From the NCBI GenBank assembly GCA_030038035.1, contig JASHPP010000173.1, positions 1-20,048 of the forward strand: a DNA stretch of 20,048 nt, written 5' to 3'. This document shows positions 1 to 6,477 of the stretch, in pieces (the first letter of the stretch is position 1; every line of letters starts with the position of its first letter). A model generated the notes under the pieces. That model ran no database searches and was not told the origin of the DNA. It worked only from the letters and a program-made list of their open reading frames with translations. Both the position numbers and the translations under genes were made by a program. Source of the stretch: Trebonia sp. (lineage in GTDB: Bacteria; Actinomycetota; Actinomycetes; Streptosporangiales; Streptosporangiaceae).

Positions 1-95
1 CTCCGGCTGACCCTCGTCTCACGATCCTCGCTTAGCTCGGTCAGCTCGCTTAGCTCGCGGAAAGCGACCATTTCATCGCCAGCGGTGATCGCCAC
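1..95 (-). CDS. Possible 5' end of a divergent gene, cut by the window edge
   Basis: From a GTG at 95 (or the in-frame ATG at 71) the minus strand stays open to the edge, giving about 31 residues that begin MAITAGDEMVAF and continue with an ELSELTELSED-like acidic stretch. Amino acid make-up is sensible for a real N-terminus, better than the opposing plus-strand frame, which is Ser/Arg rich. The gene would be divergent from the response regulator. No good ribosome binding site precedes either start, so it may be leaderless or not a gene. Function cannot be given. Confidence 0.3.
   Translation of the reverse strand, partial: MAITAGDEMVAFRELSELTELSEDRETRVSR
27..57. repeat. 13-bp direct repeat, 18-bp period
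   Basis: CTCGCTTAGCTCG occurs at 27-39 and again at 45-57. If the minus-strand frame is coding, the repeat gives the duplicated Glu-Leu-Ser-Glu residues, so it may simply be a small in-frame duplication. Confidence 0.7.
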
Positions 96-187
96 CCGAG
101 TAAATCGTGACAGAATTGAGATGCCGTTCGCACCACGGCGGCGACGATCGGGGACGGTCATCGGAGGCGACATGGTCCAGGTCCCGG

Positions 188-835
188 GTGGCTGACGTGA
201 CGCAGAAAGCAAGGATCCTGCTCGTCGACGATCACGCGGAGAACCTGATCGCGCTCGAGGCCATCCTGTCCTCGCTCGACCAGGAGCTCGTCCCTGTCCG
301 CTCCGGCGAAGCGGCCCTGGCGGCGCTGCTGGCTGACGAGTTCGCCGTCATCCTGCTCGACGTCGTGATGCCCGGCATGGACGGCTTCGAGACCGCGGCG
401 CACATCAAGGGCCGCGCCCGCACGCACGATGTCCCGATCATCTTTCTCACCGCGGCGGGCGCGGAGCCTGATCACGCGTTCCGCGGCTACGCCGCGGGCG
501 CGGTCGACTACATCGCCAAGCCTTTCGACCCCTGGGTGCTGCGGGCGAAGGTGGCGGTCTTCGTCGACCTGTACGTGAAGAACCGGCAGTTGCGGGAACA
601 GGCAGACCTGCTGCGCCAGCGGGCGGAGGGCTCGGCCGGCGGCGAGCCAGGCAGCGAGCCCAGCCCGCTGACCGAACTGTCCCGGCGCCTGTCGGCGGTT
701 GAGGTCGTCGCCGCCGGGCTGGCCAGCCTGCCCGCGGCGAAGACCGACGCCGCGCTCGCGGACGGCCTGGCCCAGCTGGACCGTGGCATCGGCCGCCTCC
801 GCGACACCCTCGACGCGCTGGGCGTGGACGGCTGA
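188..835 (+). CDS. Receiver-domain response regulator without DNA-binding output
   Basis: A CheY-like receiver takes up most of the protein, followed by a predicted helical tail rich in Leu, Glu and Arg. Counting from the upstream GTG at 107, the acidic pair is D41-D42, the phospho-acceptor is D85 in the LLDVVMPGMDG loop, the switch Thr is T115 (IIFLTA) and the conserved Lys is K138 (IAKPF). All receiver residues are present, so it should be phosphorylatable. No HTH, GGDEF or enzymatic output domain follows; the last ~80 residues look coiled-coil. This resembles stand-alone regulators that work with hybrid histidine kinases. The start is uncertain: GTG 107 gives an Arg/His/Ser-rich leader unlike a receiver, while GTG 188 or GTG 197 begins just before the first receiver strand. 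It is convergent with the acyltransferase, 37 nt away. No kinase is visible in the window. Confidence 0.87.
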   Translation: MADVTQKARILLVDDHAENLIALEAILSSLDQELVPVRSGEAALAALLADEFAVILLDVVMPGMDGFETAAHIKGRARTHDVPIIFLTAAGAEPDHAFRGYAAGAVDYIAKPFDPWVLRAKVAVFVDLYVKNRQLREQADLLRQRAEGSAGGEPGSEPSPLTELSRRLSAVEVVAAGLASLPAAKTDAALADGLAQLDRGIGRLRDTLDALGVDG

Positions 836-872
836 CCTCCTGGCCCGCCGCCCGCGGTTCGCCAGCGCCCGG

Positions 873-1559
873 CTACGACGGCCCGTTGACCGCCTCGGCG
901 TTCCCGCGCGGCGCCAGCCACCCAGCCGCGGTGTGCCGACGCACGACCTTCGCGGGGACGCCGGCCACCACGCAGCGGTCCGGCACCTCGCCGCGCACGA
1001 CCGAGCCGGCCGCGATCACCACGTTGCGCCCGACCCGCGAGCCGGGCAGCACGATCGCCCCGGCGCCCAGCCACGACCCGGCGCCGATCGTGACCGCGCG
1101 GTTGACCGGCGCCTGCCGGCCGATCGGCGTGTCCGGGTCGGCATAGCCGTGGTTCTGGTCGGTGATGTACACGTACGGCCCGGTCCAGACATCGTCGCCG
1201 ATCACGATGCTCTCGTGCGCCACGATGTGGCTGCCACGGCCGATCACGCAGCGGTCGCCGATCCGCAGCACCGGGTCCGGGCCGAGGTCCTGGCCGGGCA
1301 GGGTGCCCGCGGACAGCGTGACCTGCGGGGCGATGAGGGTATCCGCGCCTACGGCGATCCATCCCTCGCCGAAGACCGACCCGGCCGGAAACGCCATGAC
1401 CGACCCGCGGCCGAACTCCCGGAAGGCCCGCCCCGCGGGCGTGTCCCCGGTCACCATCCCGGCCCGCTGGAGCTCGCGCCATCCCCAGTGAACGGCCCGC
1501 CACACCAGAGCCCGCCGCACGCCCGCGATCCGGCGCGCCGCACGCTTCCGCCACTTCAC
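873..1559 (-). CDS. Left-handed beta-helix (hexapeptide repeat) acyltransferase
   Basis: The 228-aa protein has a basic N-terminal helix region (1-50) followed by hexapeptide [LIV]-G-x(4) turns from about 55 to 205, e.g. VLRIGDRCVIG, IVIGDDVWTG, VTIGAGSWLG and VVIAAGSVV, ending in the usual VAGVPAKVV. His137 in the loop YITDQNHGY matches the catalytic His of the LacA/NodL/WcaF acetyltransferase group. It probably transfers an acetyl or other acyl group from CoA to a sugar or small hydroxyl/amine acceptor; the acceptor cannot be told. The start is GTG 1559, with GGGAG about 9 nt upstream. It is a monocistronic gene between the response regulator (convergent) and rlmN (same strand, 228-nt gap). 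The Arg-rich N-terminus of ~30 residues is longer than in small maltose acetyltransferases. Confidence 0.85.
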   Translation of the reverse strand: MKWRKRAARRIAGVRRALVWRAVHWGWRELQRAGMVTGDTPAGRAFREFGRGSVMAFPAGSVFGEGWIAVGADTLIAPQVTLSAGTLPGQDLGPDPVLRIGDRCVIGRGSHIVAHESIVIGDDVWTGPYVYITDQNHGYADPDTPIGRQAPVNRAVTIGAGSWLGAGAIVLPGSRVGRNVVIAAGSVVRGEVPDRCVVAGVPAKVVRRHTAAGWLAPRGNAEAVNGPS

Positions 1560-1717
1560 CAGGGCATTCTCCCGCGCCCGGACGCCACGCTGACCGCCCT
1601 CCCCCGGTTAGCCGGACGCTGGCAGTGCCCCACCGACGCCCGTGCTGCACGTGCCGCAAGCTAACGGCCTATGTCACAAACCGGGACAATTGCCCAATCT
1701 CGGGCATCGCACACCAT

Positions 1718-1786
1718 CTTAGGACCCGAGCGGCAGGTACAAAATTGGACGAAACGGGCTAAAATTTCTGCGGCTCGGGTCCTAAG
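1718..1786. repeat. Long inverted repeat directly after rlmN, possible terminator
   Basis: Arms CTTAGGACCCGAGC (1718-1731) and its exact complement (1773-1786) are 14 bp; after one mismatch another 4 bp pair (GCAG), making a stem of about 19 bp around an AT-rich centre. Inside, AAATT (1742-1746) can pair with AATTT (1763-1767). The stem starts 1 nt after the rlmN stop codon. Position fits a terminator or 3' mRNA end for rlmN, but the long AT-rich loop is unlike a simple intrinsic terminator and could equally be a repeat-element remnant. Confidence 0.6.
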
Positions 1787-1787
1787 T

Positions 1788-2906
1788 TTACGGCGAGCGG
1801 GAGGGGGGCGCGGCGGTACGGCGGGTGCGGGGCGGGGTGGCGCGGGCGGCCAGCTGGCCGCAGGCGCCGTCGATCTCGCGGCCGCGGGTGTCCCGTACGG
1901 TCACCGCGACGCCGTGGGCGGCGATGCGGCTCACGAACTCCTCCTGCACACCGGGCAGCGACGCGGTCCACTTCGAGCCGGGCGTCGGGTTGAGCGGGAT
2001 GAGGTTCACGTGCACCAGGTGCCCGGCCAGCAGCGAGCCAAGCAGGTCGGCGCGCCACGGCTGGTCGTTGATGTCCTTGATCAGCGCGTACTCGATCGAG
2101 ACTCGCCGCCCCGTGGCCGCCGCGTAGTCCCAGGCGGCGGACAGCACCTCGGCGACCTTCCAGTGCCGGTTCACCGGGACGAGTTCGTCACGCGCCTCGT
2201 CGTCCGGCGCGTGCAGCGAGACGGCAAGCGTCACCGACAGGCCCTCCTGCGCCAGGCGGGCGATCGCCGGGACAAGGCCGATCGTGGACACGGTCACCGA
2301 GCGCTGCGAGATGCCAAGCCCGCCGGGCACCGGGTCGGTGAGCCGCCGCACGGCCGCGATCACGCTGCGGTAGTTCGCCAGGGGCTCCCCCATGCCCATG
2401 AAGACGACGTTGGACACCCGGTCACCGGACGGGGCAGGAGTGGCGGCCGCAGGGGTGCGCAGGGCACGCTCGCCCGCCACGACCTGCGCCACGATTTCGG
2501 CGGTGGACAGGTTGCGGGTCAGCCCTGCCTGCCCCGTCGCGCAGAACGGGCAGCCCATGCCGCAGCCGGCCTGCGACGACACGCACATCGTCACCCGGTC
2601 CGGGTACTTCATCAGCACGGACTCGACGAGCGCGCCGTCGAACAGCCGCCACAGCATCTTGCGCGTCGCGCCGTCGTCACAGGCGAGCGACCGCTCCTGC
2701 GTGAGCAGCCGCGGCAGCAGCTGCTGCGCCAGCGCCGAACGCGCCGCGGCCGGCAGGTCCGTCATGTCCTCAGGCGAGTCGGTGTACCTGCCGAAATAGT
2801 GCCGGGACAGCTGGTCCGCCCGGAACTCGCGCTCGCCGAGCTCGGCGACAGCCTGCCGCCGCTCCGCCAGGCCGAGATCGGCGAGATGGCGAGGTGGACG
2901 AGTCAC
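1788..2906 (-). CDS. rlmN: Dual-specificity 23S rRNA/tRNA adenine-C2 methyltransferase RlmN
   Basis: Radical-SAM enzyme that methylates C2 of A2503 in 23S rRNA and A37 in some tRNAs. The 372-aa product carries the [4Fe-4S]/SAM motif C115-x3-C119-x2-C122 (CGMGCPFC), the [16 protein letters not shown]-binding loop at 167-179 and the methyl-carrying Cys349 in GACGQL. Length and order are normal for the family; the last ~20 residues are an unstructured Arg/Pro/Thr tail. The start is GTG 2906 with GGAG 5 nt upstream. A -10-like TAGTAT (minus strand, 2950-2945) lies in the divergent region shared with the SUFU gene. In many actinobacteria rlmN follows cdsA closely; here about 2.7 kb of other genes lies between them. 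Confidence 0.97.
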   Translation of the reverse strand: MTRPPRHLADLGLAERRQAVAELGEREFRADQLSRHYFGRYTDSPEDMTDLPAAARSALAQQLLPRLLTQERSLACDDGATRKMLWRLFDGALVESVLMKYPDRVTMCVSSQAGCGMGCPFCATGQAGLTRNLSTAEIVAQVVAGERALRTPAAATPAPSGDRVSNVVFMGMGEPLANYRSVIAAVRRLTDPVPGGLGISQRSVTVSTIGLVPAIARLAQEGLSVTLAVSLHAPDDEARDELVPVNRHWKVAEVLSAAWDYAAATGRRVSIEYALIKDINDQPWRADLLGSLLAGHLVHVNLIPLNPTPGSKWTASLPGVQEEFVSRIAAHGVAVTVRDTRGREIDGACGQLAARATPPRTRRTAAPPSRSP

Positions 2907-3001
2907 GACGGCTCCGTTCGGGAGAAAGGGGCATAACCCCGCCGATACTACCTGAGCGCAAGGGCTTGATTACGGAGGGCAAACAAGGCGATATTTATGA
3001 T
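2907..3001. promoter_or_regulatory. Divergent intergenic region between rlmN and the SUFU gene
   Basis: This 95-nt region is more AT-rich than its flanks near 2991-3001. On the minus strand TAGTAT (2950-2945) is a plausible -10 for rlmN, without a good -35. On the plus strand ATATTT/TATTTA at 2991-2997 lies so close to ATG 3002 that transcription of the SUFU gene could be leaderless or nearly so. GGAGGG at 2974-2979 is too far from ATG 3002 for a normal Shine-Dalgarno. Confidence 0.4.
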
Positions 3002-4111
3002 ATGGCAATAATGCGGTCCGGTCCCGAGCCGTTCCCGCAGGCCGCCACGCTGCTTGACAGCGTGAGCCCGTACGGGAGCAGACGGCTGACGGTTGAATTC
3101 GATGGTGCTACCACGGCTGCGTACCTGCACGACGACACGTCGCCGATCGCCGCCACCTGGGTAGCGAACCATGTGCGCGCGCCGCGAACCACCGATCCAG
3201 ACAGGCTCAACGCCGGGCAGCCGCCGATTATGCCGGCCGCCCGCACCCGCCACCCGCGCGGCATCCCGCCGCTGGACCCGGTTAGCCTGCAGGCGCTGTG
3301 GTTCGAGGAAGGCGACGGCGTGGCACTGCTCGAGCAGGGCGTCCCGCTCGCCGTCCTGCCAGGCTGGTCGGACTCGAGTCGCGGCATGCCCGGGTACAGC
3401 CGGGACGTGATCGGCCAGACGCCGTTCGGGTGGTCGCTCGAGGACGCCATCGAAGGGCTCGGGCCCCGGATGGAACGCGCCAGCGAGTTCTGGCAGTGGC
3501 GCAACTCAGCGGCAGGCTGGGGCAAGTTCCAGCAGGCCGCGCTCACCCACCTGACCGCGCGGCTCGGCCCGGGGGCGCACTACTGGGACGGTGCGCCAGG
3601 CAAGCGCCCGGCGATCGGGATCTCCGAGCGCCCGCCTGCCCCCGGACGGCCGTACACGGTGCTGTCAACCGTCGGGATGAGCGCGCAGCGGATGCCCGTG
3701 GTCGAGCAGGTCGTCGACGATCCGACCGACTACTCACGGATCGAGCTCGCGGTCGCGACGACCCTGCCGTCGGGTGTAGCGGCCCTGGTCTTCTTGTGGC
3801 TGGCGGGATATCCCTGGCGCGAGGTGACCTGGTTCGGTCCAGGCCACAGCGTTCGGTGGTATGACCAGCCATCGAACTTCCCGCTCGGCGGCGGCTACGA
3901 GGGCGTGCTGCTGCTCGACGACCCGTCCGGGCTGTCCGGGCCGCGCGTACCGGATCTGTCCGGCTTCTCCGTGGACGGTGACCCGGTGCGGTGGCTTTGG
4001 ATAATTCCAATTTCCGAACGGTCCCGGCTGCTTGCCAAGGAGCATGGCTCCGCGACCCTGGTAACCGAGCTTGCCGCGGAGAATCGCAGCTGGATCGCCG
4101 ATCTCGCCTAG
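3002..4111 (+). CDS. Suppressor-of-fused (SUFU) domain protein
   Basis: The 369-aa protein has two parts. Residues 1-~170 contain an actinobacterial region with AAYLHDD, a VANH segment, ALWFEEGDGVALLE and a GMPGYSRD stretch, which I do not tie to a named domain. The C-terminal ~175 residues fit the bacterial SUFU fold (PF05076 type): YTVLSTVGMS, then RIELAVATTL, a FLWLAGYPW helix, GHSVRW, a VLLLDDPSGL segment and VRWLWIIPI before a helix with the KEHG turn. In polymorphic toxin systems such domains serve as immunity proteins, but solitary copies also occur and their role is unknown. No toxin gene is seen next to it. ATG 3002 is preferred because residues before it in the longer frame from 2894 overlap the rlmN start and look non-coding; a weak AAGG lies 11-14 nt upstream. 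It is the only plus-strand gene between rlmN and the right edge. Confidence 0.75.
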   Translation: MAIMRSGPEPFPQAATLLDSVSPYGSRRLTVEFDGATTAAYLHDDTSPIAATWVANHVRAPRTTDPDRLNAGQPPIMPAARTRHPRGIPPLDPVSLQALWFEEGDGVALLEQGVPLAVLPGWSDSSRGMPGYSRDVIGQTPFGWSLEDAIEGLGPRMERASEFWQWRNSAAGWGKFQQAALTHLTARLGPGAHYWDGAPGKRPAIGISERPPAPGRPYTVLSTVGMSAQRMPVVEQVVDDPTDYSRIELAVATTLPSGVAALVFLWLAGYPWREVTWFGPGHSVRWYDQPSNFPLGGGYEGVLLLDDPSGLSGPRVPDLSGFSVDGDPVRWLWIIPISERSRLLAKEHGSATLVTELAAENRSWIADLA

Positions 4112-4205
4112 GGTTCTGGGGCGCTGGGGACACCGGGGGTGCTGCGGCTCCGGGGACACAGTGCCGGGAAGCTAAGGGGCTGCGTCGCGGACGGTACCGG
4201 CTACT

Positions 4206-4268
4206 TAGGATACGAATTGCGTGGTTTCTGCTGTTTTGTCATAATTTATGGAAGCGGAATGTATCCTA
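4206..4268 (+). promoter_or_regulatory. AT-rich promoter-like island flanked by an 8-bp dyad
   Basis: TTGCGT (4217-4222) and CATAAT (4240-4245) are spaced by exactly 17 nt, giving a sigma70-type promoter on the plus strand. They are bracketed by TAGGATAC (4206-4213) and its exact complement (4261-4268), which could be operator half-sites or ends of a decayed element. An AAGGAG followed 5 nt later by ATG sits at about 4281-4294, but that frame stops after 8 codons, and the next gene runs the opposite way. Confidence 0.45.
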
Positions 4269-4330
4269 TGTCGCATGGGGTAAGGAGCGTTGATGCTGGC
4301 TGCGCGATCCAGTCCGTGATCCACGGGGGC

Positions 4331-4948
4331 CTACGCGCGCGGGATCAGCAGGCCGCGCAGCAGTCCCGGCCACCGCTGGCCGTCATGGACGCGTTCGGGA
4401 ACCAGGTAGCGGTCGGCGCCGACCTGCCGGACCTGCTCGTCGCGGACCGGCAGCAGCACCAGGTCCAGCGAGAACGGCCGTGCCTTGCGGCCCAGCTCGC
4501 GTTCGAGGTCGGCGACCACCCGGCCAGTCCGCGCGTCGTGGTACAGGCCCGCCTCCAATCCCGCCTTCTTGCGGGCGGTGTGCCAGTCTTGGGCCTGTTT
4601 CCGTCGGCGGGTGACAGCCCGTTGTAGCGCGGGCCAGGCTGCCAGGCCACGGAAGTCTGGCGTCATGAAGGCCAGCAGCGCCGGCGGGCGGGCCAGGTCG
4701 AACGGCGGCGACAGCGGGGGCAACCCGATCAGCGAATGCCACCAGGCCAGCCAGCCCGCGGCCAGCCCGGCGGCGTCCGACGGGTCCGTGCTTGGGTCCG
4801 GCAGCGGCTCAACGTCCGGCTCCCCCGGCACCACGCCTCCCGGTGCCACGTCGATGCGCTCCGCGGCGCGGAACCACAGGGCGATATCGAACGCCTCCGG
4901 CCACCGGTCCTCGCTGATACGCCACGAGGACGAACCTGCTTGACACAT
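4331..4948 (-). CDS. Conserved-looking actinobacterial hypothetical protein
   Basis: A 205-aa protein rich in Trp, Arg, Pro and Asp with no signal peptide or membrane helix. The N-terminus has a WPEAFDIALWFRAAE stretch, the middle a WLAWWHSLIG segment and a basic helix (TRRRKQAQDWHTARKKA), and the C-terminus a beta-rich FSLDLVLLPVRDEQ stretch followed by RYLVPERV. I do not recognise a family. The start is ATG 4948, because GAGGAG lies exactly 8 nt upstream; the ATG at 4954 would leave only 2 nt. Its 3' end faces the SUFU gene, and its 5' region of ~310 nt holds paired palindromic repeats that could be regulatory. Confidence 0.7.
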   Translation of the reverse strand: MCQAGSSSWRISEDRWPEAFDIALWFRAAERIDVAPGGVVPGEPDVEPLPDPSTDPSDAAGLAAGWLAWWHSLIGLPPLSPPFDLARPPALLAFMTPDFRGLAAWPALQRAVTRRRKQAQDWHTARKKAGLEAGLYHDARTGRVVADLERELGRKARPFSLDLVLLPVRDEQVRQVGADRYLVPERVHDGQRWPGLLRGLLIPRA

Positions 4949-5110
4949 CGGCATGACTCCTCAACTGGCTACCGCCGAAAGCATGCGCCCGGCCCCTTCC
5001 CGAGGCAAGGCCTGCCAGGCGTGGCCCAGGGATGTCGGTGGGATGTCCGCCCGTCCGCGGCATCGGCGACACGCGGGTGACATGGTCGTTCAGCGAGTTG
5101 CCGCACGGAG

Positions 5111-5175
5111 GGAGCACGTGCGCCGTCAGGAGGTAAGCGCCGAACCGCAGTATCCCCGGAGCACGTGCGCCGTCA
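5111..5175. repeat. Two copies of an 18-bp repeat with a palindromic core
   Basis: GGAGCACGTGCGCCGTCA is found at 5111-5128 and 5158-5175, a 47-nt period. Each copy holds the perfect palindrome GCACGTGC, so a dimeric regulator could bind each one. They lie about 160-230 nt upstream of the 4948 start codon on its strand. Confidence 0.75.
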
Positions 5176-5185
5176 AGGCGCAGCC

Positions 5186-5212
5186 GGGGCCAGGGGGGAA
5201 TGGGGGGACGGG
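5186..5212 (+). other. G-quadruplex motif
   Basis: Four G runs at 5186-5189, 5193-5198, 5202-5207 and 5210-5212 are joined by loops of 3, 3 and 2 nt, matching the canonical G3+N1-7 pattern on the plus strand. The last two runs also take part in the hairpin at 5201-5223, so the two structures are mutually exclusive. Confidence 0.6.
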
Positions 5213-5255
5213 TAGTCCCCCCATTGGGGGGTCACCGGGGGGCTTGGCCCCCCGG
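5201..5255 (-). terminator. Tandem GC hairpins after the small membrane protein gene
   Basis: Two perfect 9-bp stems lie back to back: TGGGGGGAC (5201-5209) with GTCCCCCCA (5215-5223), loop 5 nt, and CCGGGGGGC (5235-5243) with GCCCCCCGG (5247-5255), loop 3 nt. The nearer one starts 7 nt past the stop codon at 5263. There is no U tract, as is usual in high-GC actinobacterial terminators. Confidence 0.7.
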
Positions 5256-5262
5256 GGGAAAC

Positions 5263-5439
5263 TCAGTGGATATGCAGGTTCACGCCCAGCGGGACGAGCC
5301 ACCACAGCAGGACCGCGAGTATCGCGCTGGCCAGCGCGCGCAGGAAGGCTACGCCCAGGAAGCCGTGCTCCCAGGCGACGTAGACGCCGATCCCCACGTA
5401 GACCAAGAGGATGAGGTGCCTGATCCATCTGAAGGACAT
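5263..5439 (-). CDS. Small two-helix membrane protein, 58 aa
   Basis: A short gene from ATG 5439 to TGA 5263. The peptide starts MSFRWIRHLILLVYVGIG and has two hydrophobic segments, about residues 8-24 and 34-52 (ASAILAVLLWWLVPLG), joined by a short turn with Trp-Glu-His-Gly; it ends NLHIH. GGAG lies 8 nt before the ATG and tandem hairpins follow the stop, so it has all parts of a real gene. The N-terminal Arg residues suggest an N-in, C-in hairpin in the cytoplasmic membrane. Function is unknown. It follows cdsA on the same strand with a 156-nt gap that holds an imperfect hairpin, so it may have its own promoter. Confidence 0.75.
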   Translation of the reverse strand: MSFRWIRHLILLVYVGIGVYVAWEHGFLGVAFLRALASAILAVLLWWLVPLGVNLHIH

Positions 5440-5487
5440 GCCTTCGACTCCGTTCCGGGAATACCGAGCCGATTTACCGCTCCTTTA

Positions 5488-5523
5488 GTCCCGTGAAATT
5501 CGCAGCTCAAACATTCGCGGGAC
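5488..5523 (-). terminator. Imperfect hairpin downstream of cdsA
   Basis: GTCCCGTGAA (5488-5497) pairs with TTCGCGGGAC (5514-5523) apart from one position, with a 16-nt loop. It lies about 70 nt past the cdsA stop and before the small membrane protein gene, so it could end the rpsB-cdsA transcript or sit in the leader of the small gene. Confidence 0.4.
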
Positions 5524-5595
5524 AGGCGCCCCGGCCCGTTCGGGACAATGGAAAGGAAAGCGACGGGCGGGACGACGGAAAGCGGCGTGCGGTGC

Positions 5596-6477
5596 TCAGC
5601 GGAGGAATGCCGTGAGCAGCAGCCAGACGACAGGGGCGCAGACGAGCAGCGAGTCGATCCGGTCGAGAATGCCGCCATGGCCGGGGAGCAGCGACCCCAT
5701 GTCCTTGATGGCCAGGTCCCGCTTGATCATGGACTCGGCAAGGTCGCCGAGCACGGCGGCGGCGGCGGCGGCCACGCCGATGACGGCACCCGCCCACCAG
5801 TGCCCGTGCAGCAGGGTGGGCAGCAGCACCGCGCCGGCCGCGATCGTGGTGACGGCGGAACCGGCCAGGCCTTCCCAGGTTTTGTTCGGGCTGATGGCGG
5901 GGGCTAGCTTGTGCGCGCCTGAGCGGCCCAGCGTGATGCCGGCGAAGTAGCCGCCGATGTCGCTGCAGATCGTGAGGATGATGAACGTGAGGACTCGCTT
6001 GCCGCCGTCGGGCGGGGCCAGCATCGCCGCGACCGCGCAGCAGAGCAGCGGCAGGTAGGCGACGGCGAAGACGCCCGCGGTGACGTCCCTGACGTACCCG
6101 GCCGTGCCGCCGAACAGGCGCCAGCCCAAGATCGCGACGACGGTCAGCGCGAACGCGGCGGTGACGGCGCCGCCGGCGGCCCAGTAGGCGGACGTCAGCA
6201 TCGCGGCGCCGCCGAGGGCCACCGGGATGACCGGGAGGCGGATCTCGCGCGTGCGCAGCGCGTCGTGCAGCTCCTTGAGCGCGACGGCGAGCGCGGCGCC
6301 CATGTAGAGCAGGAAGGTCGCCTTGACGGTCAGCAGGGTGAGCAGCGCGAGGCCGCCGAGGGCGGCCCCCACACCGATCGCGGCCGGCAGGTTCCGGCCG
6401 GTCCTGATGCCCTTGCCCGGCGCTGGGGTGCCGCCGTCCGGGTTGTTGTCTTCGGGCTTGGTGCCGACGGCGCTCAC
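5596..6477 (-). CDS. cdsA: Phosphatidate cytidylyltransferase (CDP-diacylglycerol synthase)
   Basis: Makes CDP-diacylglycerol from phosphatidic acid and CTP in the membrane, feeding all phospholipid synthesis. The 293-aa product has a ~30-residue polar N-terminus, about eight hydrophobic helices and the family signature at its end: SDIGGYFAG (172-180), ISPNKTWEG (195-203), then S249[20 protein letters not shown] and DRIDS. The acidic residues D245, D259, D272 and D275 of the Mg-binding signature are present. It starts at GTG 6477, overlapping the frr stop by 4 nt (GTGA), so the two are translationally coupled. Confidence 0.96.
   Translation of the reverse strand: MSAVGTKPEDNNPDGGTPAPGKGIRTGRNLPAAIGVGAALGGLALLTLLTVKATFLLYMGAALAVALKELHDALRTREIRLPVIPVALGGAAMLTSAYWAAGGAVTAAFALTVVAILGWRLFGGTAGYVRDVTAGVFAVAYLPLLCCAVAAMLAPPDGGKRVLTFIILTICSDIGGYFAGITLGRSGAHKLAPAISPNKTWEGLAGSAVTTIAAGAVLLPTLLHGHWWAGAVIGVAAAAAAVLGDLAESMIKRDLAIKDMGSLLPGHGGILDRIDSLLVCAPVVWLLLTAFLR

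Larger units (their letters stand above)
4949..5262. other. Gene-free stretch with repeats and strong secondary structure
   Basis: No coding frame here looks real. The part next to the 4948 gene (4949-5110) has only its ribosome binding site. Further out lie two copies of an 18-bp repeat (5111-5175), a G-quadruplex motif (5186-5212) and two tandem GC hairpins (5201-5255) that end the small membrane protein transcript. Confidence 0.7.

Noticed and set aside
1647..1654. Third GCACGTGC palindrome upstream of the acyltransferase
   Set aside because: Only the 8-bp core is shared with the 5111/5158 repeats, and about one such 8-mer is expected by chance in a GC-rich window of this size.
1671..2936. 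Long plus-strand frame antisense to rlmN
   Set aside because: Arg/Gly/His-rich translation typical of the shadow of a high-GC gene; rlmN on the other strand has all family motifs.
4139..4627. Plus-strand frame across the promoter island and into the hypothetical gene
   Set aside because: Translation is rich in Gln/Arg/His with no domain, and the antisense frame has a well-placed ribosome binding site and better amino acid make-up.
5126..5428. 100-codon minus-strand frame over the small membrane protein region
   Set aside because: Pro/Gly/Arg-rich and crosses the G/C runs; the overlapping 58-codon frame has the ribosome binding site and hydrophobic helices instead.
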